A stretch of 64,000 nt of DNA from Hymenobacter pini (lineage in GTDB: Bacteria; Bacteroidota; Bacteroidia; Cytophagales; Hymenobacteraceae): contig NZ_JAIZZH010000003.1 of the NCBI RefSeq assembly GCF_020421205.1, positions 744,001 to 808,000 of the forward strand. The letters are read 5' to 3'. The notes below the pieces were generated by a model that worked only from the letters and a program-made list of their open reading frames with translations, did no database searches and was not told the DNA's origin. The translations under genes were made by a program, and so were the position numbers. Within the stretch, counting starts at the first letter, position 1. Each line of letters begins with the position of its first letter. Below are positions 35,274-43,088 of this stretch, piece by piece.

Positions 35274-36713
35274 TTGAGACGCTTTAACTCCCTCACGGAA
35301 GTTCGCCACGAGCTGACGGCAGGCACCACGTCCTGCCGTCAGCTCGTGGAGTATTATCTGGATAACATCCGGCGCAAAGAACACCTCAACGCCTTTCTGG
35401 AAGTATGGGCCGAGGAGGCTCTGGCCCAGGCCGACGCCGTGGACGCCAAACTGGCGGCTGGTACGGCTGGTAAGCTGGCCGGAATGGTGCTGGGCCTGAA
35501 GGACGTGCTGGCCTACGAAGGCCACGCCCTGCAGAGCAGCAGCCATATTCTAGATGGCTTTAAATCCCTATTTACGGGTACGGCCGTGCAACGCCTGCTG
35601 GAGGAGGATGCCATTGTAATTGGCCGCCAGAACTGCGACGAGTTTGCCATGGGGGCGTCCAACGAAACATCTTACTTTGGGCCCTCCCGCAACGAAATTG
35701 ACCCCGAGCGGGTGCCTGGTGGCTCTTCGGGCGGCTCGGCCGTGGCGGTGCAGGCAGATATGTGCTTGGCGTCAATCGGCTCCGATACGGGTGGCTCAGT
35801 ACGGCAGCCGGCGGCGTTTTGCGGGATTGTGGGTTTCAAGCCCACGTACTCGCGCATCTCGCGCTACGGGCTGATTGCCTACGCTTCTTCCTTCGACCAG
35901 ATTGGTACGCTGACCCGTTCGGTGGAGGATGCGGCTTTACTATTGGAAGTAATGGCCGGGGCCGACCAGTTCGACAGCACCGTGAGCCAGCGCGAGGTAC
36001 CGGCGTATAGCCATCAGCTCACGCCGGCCCCCCACTACCGCGTTGGGTACATCAAGGATTGTCTGGAGCGCCCGGGTCTCAACCCCGAAATCAAAACGGC
36101 TACTGAGCAAGCATTGGAGCAGCTGCGCGGTCAAGGACACGTGGTAGAAGCGGTGGAGTTTCCCTACCTCGACTACATCGTACCCACGTACTACATCCTG
36201 ACCACGGCCGAAGCCAGCTCCAACCTGAGCCGCTACGACGGCGTGAAGTTTGGCTACCGCGCGCCGGATGCTACGGACCTGGAGTCGTTGTACAAGAAAA
36301 CCCGCGCCCAGGGCTTCGGCCCCGAGGTGCAGCGCCGCATTATGCTGGGCACCTTCGTACTGAGTGCCAGCTACTACGACGCCTACTATACTAAGGCTCA
36401 GAAGGTGCGCCGCCTTATCAAGGAAACTACCGACGAGCTGCTGCGTGAGTACGACTTCCTAGTGCTGCCTACCACGCCTACCACGGCCTTCCGCATTGGC
36501 GACGTGAACAAGGACACGCTGGCAATGTATCTGGCCGATATTTTCACGGTGCAGGCCTCACTAGCCGGCGTACCGGCTATTTCGGTGCCGAATGGTACGG
36601 ATGCCCAGGGTCTGCCCATTGGGCTACAAATTCTGAGCGGGGCCTTCCGCGAGGAGCACCTGCTGGCCTTTGCCAACTCCCTCACTGAAACCCTCGCGCC
36701 CGCCGAAGCTTAG
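35274..36713 (+). CDS. gatA: Asp/Glu-tRNA amidotransferase subunit A
   Basis: Amidase subunit of GatCAB, which converts Glu-tRNA-Gln (and Asp-tRNA-Asn) to the amidated form. The amidase-signature catalytic Ser-cisSer-Lys set is present: lysine in GLKDVLAYEG, and GGSSGGSAVAVQ with GSDTGGSVRQPA. 479 residues, normal length. There is no ATG or GTG at the expected place; an in-frame stop lies 18 bases upstream, so translation starts at TTG 35274, which gives the family-typical RRFNSLTEVRHEL N-terminus. Follows the tatA pair by 13 bases. gatB and gatC are not adjacent here. Confidence 0.94.
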   Translation: MRRFNSLTEVRHELTAGTTSCRQLVEYYLDNIRRKEHLNAFLEVWAEEALAQADAVDAKLAAGTAGKLAGMVLGLKDVLAYEGHALQSSSHILDGFKSLFTGTAVQRLLEEDAIVIGRQNCDEFAMGASNETSYFGPSRNEIDPERVPGGSSGGSAVAVQADMCLASIGSDTGGSVRQPAAFCGIVGFKPTYSRISRYGLIAYASSFDQIGTLTRSVEDAALLLEVMAGADQFDSTVSQREVPAYSHQLTPAPHYRVGYIKDCLERPGLNPEIKTATEQALEQLRGQGHVVEAVEFPYLDYIVPTYYILTTAEASSNLSRYDGVKFGYRAPDATDLESLYKKTRAQGFGPEVQRRIMLGTFVLSASYYDAYYTKAQKVRRLIKETTDELLREYDFLVLPTTPTTAFRIGDVNKDTLAMYLADIFTVQASLAGVPAISVPNGTDAQGLPIGLQILSGAFREEHLLAFANSLTETLAPAEA

Positions 36714-36736
36714 GCCGGAACTGCGCGCGTAACAGC

Positions 36737-36795
36737 CTGCCTGGCGGGCCCTGCCGAACGATTCTGCTGAGTTGTGCGTAGGGCCTGCCAGGCAG
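36737..36795. terminator. Long inverted repeat after gatA
   Basis: 16-base arms (36737-36752 and 36780-36795) match at 15 of 16 positions around a 27-base loop. The right arm is followed by TTTGCTG only, so the U-tract is weak. Terminator or palindromic repeat element. Confidence 0.45.
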
Positions 36796-36834
36796 TTTGC
36801 TGAACGCCGGGCTGGCTTTTTTGCGAATCTGCGT

Positions 36835-36842
36835 TATTTTTG
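36835..36842 (+). promoter_or_regulatory. -7 element for the transglycosylase gene
   Basis: TATTTTTG, 69 bases before the chosen ATG at 36911. It lies inside the longer ORF starting at 36797, arguing against that start. Confidence 0.45.
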
Positions 36843-36910
36843 AAAATGTGCTGAGCTCAGGTTCAGCGTTTTGTGTCTCCGGCTACGTTGCCCCGGGTTA
36901 TCTATTGCTG

Positions 36911-38863
36911 ATGAAGAAGTCGTTGCTGCGCGCTGCTGTTCCCGTTCTGTTGGCCTCGGCCCTGGCCCGCCCGGTAGCGGCCCAGGTACGGCCCCAGCTA
37001 CCGCCCGCTCCTCAGCCCGCCCTCAACGACACGCTGCAGGTACACCTGGAGCTGCTGCCCGACTCGCTGGTGGCAGTTCCGGTACCCGTCGATTCGGCCC
37101 GCCTGCGGTGGCTCCGTACTCCGCCCGAGCTGCGCGACCTAGTGGGCGACCGAATTGCCTGTATTGAAACGGAGATGCCCCACGCCTTCAATAACCACGT
37201 AATGGCCTTTGTGCGGCTGTTTACGGAGCGGCAACGGGGCTACACGCAGCGGGTACTGGAGCGCGAAAACCTGTATTTCCCGCTGTTCGAGAAATACCTG
37301 GCCAAGTACAACCTGCCTACTGATCTGAAATACCTGGCCGTGGTGGAGTCGGCATTGATTCCGACGGCTAAATCCCGGGTGGGCGCCACCGGCTTGTGGC
37401 AGTTTATGGGCCCTACCGCCAACGACCTGCGCCTGCGCCGCGACGAGTGGGTGGATGAGCGTATGGACCCCGAGAAAGCCACGGAAGCCGCCTGCAAGCA
37501 CCTGCGCTACCTGTACGGGGTATTTCACGACTGGGAAATGGTGCTGGCGGCCTACAACTGGGGGGCGGGCAACATGCAGAAGGTAGTGCGCCGTACCGGC
37601 AAGAAAACCTACTGGGAAGTGCACCCCAACCTGCCGGTCGAAACCCGCAACTACGTGCCCACCTTCACGGCCATCATGTACGCCATGAAGTACGCCAACG
37701 AGCACCAGCTGCACTCTCCCGCCCTGCGCTACCAGCATGCCGAGGCTATGGACACGCTGCAGCTCGGCGGCCGCCCCTTCGACCTGACCCGCCTGGCCCG
37801 CGCCTGCGGCTACCCCGATTCGATGGCACTGCTGCGCCTGAACCCGGAGTTGCGCAAGCCTTACCTACCGGCCGGCTACCGGCCCTACACCGTGCAGTTC
37901 CCGGCCTCCACTCGCATCACCTTGGCGGCCGTTGACCGGGAAACCCTATTTGACTACTGCCGCCCGTTGGCCGAGCTGCCTACTCCGCTGCCATTGCGCT
38001 CCGTGTTGCTTACGGGGGTAGAGCCTTTCCCAACCCAGGATAATGCCGTGGCCGCTACCCGTCCGGCTGCTGCCCAGCCCAAATACCGGCGCGTGCGCCA
38101 CACTGTGAAGCGCGGCGAAACCGTAGCCTCGGTAGCCGAGCAGTACGCGGTAAGTACAGCCCAATTGCGGCGCTGGAACGAGTTGGGCCGTGGAAACTCG
38201 CTAACTTCACGTAAGCAATTAGTGGTATTCGTGCCCCAGGCAGCACCAGCAATCCAGGCCGCTTCTGCGACTATGGTTGCTGTGGCGGCCACTAAACCGG
38301 TTGCCGTCCGTCCTCCGAAAGCGGCGTCGGCTCCCGAACCGAAGAAAGCCGAGGATATTGTAGAAGTACCTGTTGCGGCCCGCGCGGCCCGGTCCGTGGC
38401 AGCCCGGCCGGCTGCTCGTCGGACTCTGCCAGTCGAGGCAGCTCCCTCACCCGCCGAGGTGGATGATACCGTTCCGACTTACTACGTGGTACGCTCCGGT
38501 GATTTTCTGGAAAAAGTGGCCCGTACCCACAATCTGACCATTGCCCAACTCAAGGCGTGGAATAACCTGAAAGGCGAAACCGTACAGCCGGGGCAAAAGC
38601 TCATGCTGGTAGCCCCCACCCCAACTGCTGAATTGGTAGCCGCCACCCGTGAAGTGGCTACGCAACGCCCGGCTGCCCGCCCGGCACCCGCAACTCCCAA
38701 AACCAACCAGCCGCTGCCTGAGGTGCATTTGGTACAGCCCGGGGACACGCTCTACAATATTTCCCGCCGCTACCAGGGCCTTACGGTAGAGAAGTTACGG
38801 GAGCTAAACCACCTGCAGTCCGATGACGTGAAACCGGGCCAGAAGTTGATTGTGCGCAGCTAG
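36911..38863 (+). CDS. MltD-like lytic transglycosylase with three LysM domains
   Basis: Exported peptidoglycan-cleaving enzyme. Signal peptide MKKSLLRAAVPVLLASALARPVAA with Gln at +1. The SLT domain (about 130-290) has the catalytic glutamate in VVESALIPTA, then SRVGATGLWQFMGPTA and VLAAYNWGAGN. Three LysM repeats follow at about 391-435 (RHTVKRGETVASVAEQYAV), 518-560 (YYVVRSGDFLEKVARTHNL) and 604-648 (VHLVQPGDTLYNISRRY), with Ala/Pro-rich linkers. 650 residues. Start 36911 opens the signal peptide and sits downstream of a -7 element. It likely remodels the wall for growth or division, as does the EnvC-like protein at 31.8 kb. Confidence 0.92.
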   Translation: MKKSLLRAAVPVLLASALARPVAAQVRPQLPPAPQPALNDTLQVHLELLPDSLVAVPVPVDSARLRWLRTPPELRDLVGDRIACIETEMPHAFNNHVMAFVRLFTERQRGYTQRVLERENLYFPLFEKYLAKYNLPTDLKYLAVVESALIPTAKSRVGATGLWQFMGPTANDLRLRRDEWVDERMDPEKATEAACKHLRYLYGVFHDWEMVLAAYNWGAGNMQKVVRRTGKKTYWEVHPNLPVETRNYVPTFTAIMYAMKYANEHQLHSPALRYQHAEAMDTLQLGGRPFDLTRLARACGYPDSMALLRLNPELRKPYLPAGYRPYTVQFPASTRITLAAVDRETLFDYCRPLAELPTPLPLRSVLLTGVEPFPTQDNAVAATRPAAAQPKYRRVRHTVKRGETVASVAEQYAVSTAQLRRWNELGRGNSLTSRKQLVVFVPQAAPAIQAASATMVAVAATKPVAVRPPKAASAPEPKKAEDIVEVPVAARAARSVAARPAARRTLPVEAAPSPAEVDDTVPTYYVVRSGDFLEKVARTHNLTIAQLKAWNNLKGETVQPGQKLMLVAPTPTAELVAATREVATQRPAARPAPATPKTNQPLPEVHLVQPGDTLYNISRRYQGLTVEKLRELNHLQSDDVKPGQKLIVRS

Positions 38864-38881
38864 TTTCCTTGCTGAATATAG

Positions 38882-38908
38882 TACCCGGCTCAGGCCGGGT
38901 ATTTTTTT
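38882..38908 (+). terminator. Intrinsic terminator after the transglycosylase gene
   Basis: TACCCGGC, loop TCAG, GCCGGGTA, followed by seven T. 18 bases after the stop codon. Confidence 0.9.
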
Positions 38909-39036
38909 ATCATTGACTTATAGCGCATTACTGCACCACAGAAACCTAACGACTCTATAATTGAACTTTTACGAGCTGAGCTGGCATAGCGTTTGTTTCG
39001 GCCGAACTGTTCAGTTCTTCATCCATCCGTACTGCT

Positions 39037-39651
39037 ATGATGCGCAAACCGCTACTTATCTTCTCCAGCTTTAGCTTACTGACCTTGGTCAGCTGTCAGA
39101 AAGACGACGACCAGCAGCCTGCGCCCGCCGAGTCCGCTCCAGTGCAGGAAGCTAACGTCAACTTCCTCTATACCTATCCAAATGACAGCAAGGGCCAGAC
39201 GTTTCTGGCTAAGGATCCTAAAGGCAAGCTGGAAACCAGCCGGCTGAGCCTGACCTTCGAGAAGGAGTTTTAGCAGAATGCCTTGGTAATAGAAGACCGC
39301 CTGGAGTTTATGCTACCCCAGAGCCGCCAAAAGTCCGGTTTGGTTGGCACCTACACGTTGTCGTCGCAGCCGGACCCGGGCCAGGGTGAAATGCAGGTTA
39401 CCTACGAGCGGCCGTATCCCGGCACCGGGGTGTTTCTGAATAAGTATTCCGGTAACACGTCGGTGATGGAAGGCAGCTTTACCATCTCGGAATACAATGC
39501 CGGCCGCAAGCTGCTGAGCGGCTCGTACACGTTCACTATCCGGCAGGTGCGGGACCCATTTCAATTCCTGACCATTGGCTCTTCCCTCGACCCGCGCCGC
39601 TTGTGCGACGTGAAGTGCTACGGTACGTTCCGGGAAATCCCGCTGCAATAG
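39037..39651 (+). pseudogene. Lipoprotein gene interrupted by an in-frame TAG
   Basis: The frame opens MMRKPLLIFSSFSLLTLVSC with a lipobox and an acidic linker (QKDDDQQPAPAES), then stops at TAG (39271-39273, within GAG TTT TAG CAG). The same frame continues without stop for 125 more codons (QNALVIEDRLEFMLPQ ... YGTFREIPLQ), and the codon use and beta-rich character match across the stop. A single base change (for example from CAG, AAG or TAC) would restore a 204-codon gene. Either a pseudogene, a sequencing error, or readthrough. No family recognised; a small surface or periplasmic beta-sandwich lipoprotein is likely. A good terminator follows. Confidence 0.75.
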
Positions 39652-39691
39652 TGCCGTTTCAGACCTCAGCGGTAGTAGTTGCTACTATATC

Positions 39692-39725
39692 AGCCCCGTA
39701 CCGGCTTCCGGTGCGGGGCTTTTTT
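39692..39725 (+). terminator. Intrinsic terminator after the interrupted lipoprotein gene
   Basis: AGCCCCGTACCGG (39692-39704), loop CTT, CCGGTGCGGGGCT (39708-39720), one G-U pair, followed by TTTTT. Confidence 0.88.
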
Positions 39726-39744
39726 CTATCCGGGCGGGGGGGCG

Positions 39745-39752
39745 TACCTTTG
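39745..39752 (+). promoter_or_regulatory. -7 element for maeB
   Basis: TACCTTTG, 67 bases before the maeB ATG at 39819. The -33 region overlaps the preceding terminator T-tract and has no TTG. Confidence 0.5.
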
Positions 39753-39818
39753 TAGCGGGCAGATTTTGCCCCATCTTGCTTCCTTGCTCTTTGTTCCGGG
39801 AAGCCCACCCCTTTGCGT

Positions 39819-42095
39819 ATGCTGAAAATCAATAAACAGGACGCCCTCAATTACCACTCGCAAAGCCCCGCCGGCAAAATTGAAGTGGTACCCACCAAAC
39901 CCGTCAGCACCCAGCTGGACCTGGCTCTGGCCTACTCGCCGGGCGTAGCCGAACCCTGCAAGGCTATTGCTGCCAACCAGGAAGACGTGTATAAATACAC
40001 CGCCAAGGGCAACCTGGTGGGCGTTATCAGCAACGGCACCGCCGTGCTGGGCCTGGGCAACATCGGCCCCGACGCCTCCAAGCCCGTAATGGAAGGTAAG
40101 GGCGTACTGTTCAAGAAATTCGCCGGCATCGACTGCTTCGATATTGAAATTGACGCCACCGACCCCGACGAGTTCATCCGCATCGTGAAAAGCCTGGAGC
40201 CCACGTTCGGCGGTATCAACCTGGAAGATATCAAGGCCCCGGAGTGCTTCCGCATCGAAACGGCCCTGCGCGAGCAGATGAACATTCCCTTGATGCACGA
40301 CGACCAGCACGGCACGGCCATCATTTCGTCGGCGGCGCTGCTCAACGGTCTGGAGCTGGTGGGCAAGAAGATTGAAGAAATTAAGATGGTAGTGAGCGGC
40401 GCGGGTGCCGCAGCCATCAGTTGCCTGCGGTTGTACCTGGCCCTGGGCCTGAAGGTGGAAAACGTGGTGGTGTTCGACAAGGACGGCATCATCACGCCCC
40501 AGCGCACCGACCTGGCCGAGCTGCAGATGCACTTCGCCACCACCCGCCCCATCAGCACGATGGCCGAAGCGCTGGAAGGCGCCGACGTGTTCCTGGGCCT
40601 CTCGGCGGCCAACGTGCTGCCCGCCGAGCTGCTGCTCAAAATGGCCCACGACCCCATCGTGTTTGCCCTGGCCAACCCCGACCCGGAAATTGCTTACGAG
40701 GTGGCCATGGCTACCCGGCCCGATATTATTATGGCCACCGGCCGCTCCGACCACCCCAACCAGGTGAACAACGTGCTGGGCTTCCCCTACATTTTCCGGG
40801 GGGCGCTGGATGTGCGAGCTACCGAAATCAACGAGGCCATGAAGCTGGCCGCCGTGCGGGCCCTCTCGGAGTTGGCTAAGGAAGCCGTGCCGGATATGGT
40901 GAACAAAGCCTACGGCGACAACACCCTGAGCTTCGGCCGCACTTACCTGATTCCGAAGCCGTTGGACCCACGCCTGATTACGGCTGTGAGCCCCGCTGTG
41001 GCCAAAGCCGCCATGGAAAGCGGCGTGGCCCGCATCCACATCGACGATTGGTTTGCCTACGAGGATGAGCTGCGCGCCCGTCTGGGCGTAAACCAGAAGT
41101 TGATGAACCGCATCACGCAGGCTGCCCGCAGCAACCCCAAGCGCGTGGTATTTGCCGAGGGCGACACCTACAAAATCCTCAAGGCCGCCCAGATTCTGCA
41201 CGATGAGGGCATTGCCCAGCCCATCCTGCTCGGTAACCGGGCCAAAATTGCCCGCATTGCCCAGGAAAACTCCATGGACCTGGAGGGCTGCCGGATTATC
41301 GACATTCTGCACGAGGAGGCCAAGCGCGAGGAGTACGCCCAGAAGCTGTACGAGAAGCGCCAGCGCCGGGGCATTACGCTCTACGAAGGCCGCCGCTTGC
41401 TGCGCGAGCGGAACTACTTTGGCTCAATGATGCTGGAAACCGGCGAGGCGGATGCCTTCATCACCGGCCTCAGCAAAGACTACGGCAAGAGCATTGTGCC
41501 CTCTTTGCAGGCCATTGGCGTGGCCGAGGGCGTGAAGCGGGTGGCTTCTATGTACATCATCCAGCACAAGAAGGGCCCGTTCTTCTTCGCCGATACCACC
41601 GTGAATATCGACCCCACGGCCGAGGAAATGGTGGAAATTATTGGCCTCACGGCCCGGGCGGTAAAGTTCTTCGATGCCGAACCCAAGGTGGCCGTTATCA
41701 GCTACTCCAACTTCGGCTCCAACCCCGGCGAGCTGCCCGACAAGGCGCGCCGCGCCACCGAGCTGGCCAAAGCCCGCTTCCCCGAGCTGATTCTGGACGG
41801 AGAAATGCAGGCCAACACTGCCCTCAACCCCGATTTGCTACGCGAGCAGTATCCCTTCTCGGAGCTGGCCGCCCACGGCGGGGCCAACACCCTCATCTTC
41901 CCGAACGTGATTAGCGGCAACATTGCCTACAAAGTCATCCAGGAAATTGGCGGCGCGGAGGTAATCGGGCCTATCCTGATGGGGATGCGCAAGCCGGTGC
42001 ACATTCTGCAGTTGGGCGCGTCGGTGCGCGAAATCGTGAACATGGCTGCCATTGCCGTAGTAGACGCCCAGCAGCCCGACGGTAAAGGGTTGTAA
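39819..42095 (+). CDS. maeB: NADP-dependent malic enzyme with phosphotransacetylase-like domain
   Basis: Decarboxylates malate to pyruvate, generating NADPH. The malic enzyme part (about 1-430) has LAYSPGVAEPCKAI, GTAVLGLGNIG, KKFAGIDCFDIE, APECFRIE and MHDDQHGTAIIS with the metal and nucleotide sites. The C-terminal part (about 430-755) is phosphotransacetylase-like (KRVVFAEGDTYKILKAAQIL; LPDKARRATELAKARFPEL; GGANTLIFPNVISGNIAYK), regulatory rather than catalytic in the characterised MaeB enzymes. 758 residues, normal for the fusion. ATG at 39819 is used in preference to the in-frame TTG two codons earlier. Confidence 0.95.
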   Translation: MLKINKQDALNYHSQSPAGKIEVVPTKPVSTQLDLALAYSPGVAEPCKAIAANQEDVYKYTAKGNLVGVISNGTAVLGLGNIGPDASKPVMEGKGVLFKKFAGIDCFDIEIDATDPDEFIRIVKSLEPTFGGINLEDIKAPECFRIETALREQMNIPLMHDDQHGTAIISSAALLNGLELVGKKIEEIKMVVSGAGAAAISCLRLYLALGLKVENVVVFDKDGIITPQRTDLAELQMHFATTRPISTMAEALEGADVFLGLSAANVLPAELLLKMAHDPIVFALANPDPEIAYEVAMATRPDIIMATGRSDHPNQVNNVLGFPYIFRGALDVRATEINEAMKLAAVRALSELAKEAVPDMVNKAYGDNTLSFGRTYLIPKPLDPRLITAVSPAVAKAAMESGVARIHIDDWFAYEDELRARLGVNQKLMNRITQAARSNPKRVVFAEGDTYKILKAAQILHDEGIAQPILLGNRAKIARIAQENSMDLEGCRIIDILHEEAKREEYAQKLYEKRQRRGITLYEGRRLLRERNYFGSMMLETGEADAFITGLSKDYGKSIVPSLQAIGVAEGVKRVASMYIIQHKKGPFFFADTTVNIDPTAEEMVEIIGLTARAVKFFDAEPKVAVISYSNFGSNPGELPDKARRATELAKARFPELILDGEMQANTALNPDLLREQYPFSELAAHGGANTLIFPNVISGNIAYKVIQEIGGAEVIGPILMGMRKPVHILQLGASVREIVNMAAIAVVDAQQPDGKGL

Positions 42096-42119
42096 GCAAG
42101 CCCGCTGCTCGAAAAGTAT

Positions 42120-42157
42120 CAACGCCAGAGTTGCCTGCGGGTGGCTCTGGCGTTGTT
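42120..42157 (+). terminator. Probable terminator after maeB
   Basis: CAACGCCAGAG (42120-42130) pairs perfectly with CTCTGGCGTTG (42145-42155), 14-base loop, followed by TTATA. Confidence 0.6.
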
Positions 42158-42330
42158 ATAACCGGCCATGAAGTGGCAATACTTTGATTCCGACCGAATT
42201 CGGCGCAACTTGCCAGACGCAGCCACCCACGCTCTACACTAATTTTATTAGAACCACTAAAATCATTGGCACAATTTTACGCCTGATGCTGTTTTGCTGG
42301 TTCTGATATCCCTCAACCTGACCACCCCGC

Positions 42331-42936
42331 ATGATTGCCTACGTCGACGGTAAACTCGCTTATAAAGACCCTACCCAAGCCATTCTGGATGTAAACGGCC
42401 TTGGTTACGAAATCCGGATTTCGCTGGCCACCTACTCCAAGCTACCCGCCGAGGGCGAGAAGGCCAAGCTGTACACGTACCAGCACGTGAAGGAAGATGG
42501 GCAGACGCTCTACGGCTTCCTGGACCCCAACGAGAAAGCCCTGTTTCTGCAGCTGATTTCGGTATCGGGCATTGGGCCGGGTACGGGCATTGTGATGGTA
42601 TCGTCGATGTCGGTAGGCGAAATTCGTCAGGCCATTGTGAACGAGGACGTGCGCTCCATTCAGGCCATTAAAGGCGTGGGACCCAAAACTGCCCAGCGGG
42701 TAGTGCTGGAGTTGAAAGACAAGCTCCGCAAAGATGAACTACTGGCCAAAGCCGGTATTGATACCGTGCCGCTGGCCCGGGCACACAATACCAGCCGCAC
42801 CGAAGCGTTAGCAGCCCTGGTAACGCTGGGCTTTGCGCGGGCGGCGGCCGAGAAAACCCTCGACCAAATTCAGCACAAGCACGGCAACGACCTGAGCGTG
42901 GAGGAATTAATTAAATTCGCTCTTAAGTCGCACTAG
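42331..42936 (+). CDS. ruvA: Holliday junction branch migration protein RuvA
   Basis: Binds four-way DNA junctions as a tetramer and recruits the RuvB motor in recombinational repair. The OB-fold N-terminal domain (1-63; MIAYVDGKLAYKDPTQAIL) is followed by two helix-hairpin-helix motifs (LISVSGIGPGTG and IKGVGPKTAQRVVLELKDKL) and a C-terminal RuvB-binding three-helix domain (from about 150; RTEALAALVTLGFARAAAEKTL). 201 residues, normal. In this phylum ruvA often stands apart from ruvB, as here. In Bacteroidota it often sits next to sprA, which is the next gene. Confidence 0.96.
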   Translation: MIAYVDGKLAYKDPTQAILDVNGLGYEIRISLATYSKLPAEGEKAKLYTYQHVKEDGQTLYGFLDPNEKALFLQLISVSGIGPGTGIVMVSSMSVGEIRQAIVNEDVRSIQAIKGVGPKTAQRVVLELKDKLRKDELLAKAGIDTVPLARAHNTSRTEALAALVTLGFARAAAEKTLDQIQHKHGNDLSVEELIKFALKSH

Positions 42937-42945
42937 GAGCGGTTG

Positions 42946-42973
42946 GCTATCAGCTGTTGGCTGATAGCTTTTT
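42946..42973 (+). terminator. Terminator after ruvA
   Basis: GCTATCAG (42946-42953), 7-base loop, CTGATAGC (42961-42968), then TTTTT. The stem shares its words with the AGCT-rich repeat at 16725 and 43050. Confidence 0.75.
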
Positions 42974-43032
42974 AGCAAGTGTAGCGGGCCCGTGGGCCTA
43001 TTATGCTGGTTACTCCACCTTCTTCAGACAAA

Positions 43033-43068
43033 AGCTACCAGCTATTAGCCAGCAGCTAACAGCTAATA
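43033..43068. repeat. AGCT-rich intergenic repeat before sprA
   Basis: Contains 16 bases (43050-43065) identical to 16725-16740 before nusA, within a run of GCTATTAGCC/GCTAATAAC words that can fold back on themselves. It lies 20 bases before the sprA start. Confidence 0.55.
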
Positions 43069-43088
43069 ACCTCTTGGCTTATTGACGC

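Noticed and set aside
39726..41312. 528-residue minus-strand ORF
   Set aside because: Antisense to maeB; composition (His, Gln, Gly, Val rich) is the typical shadow pattern.
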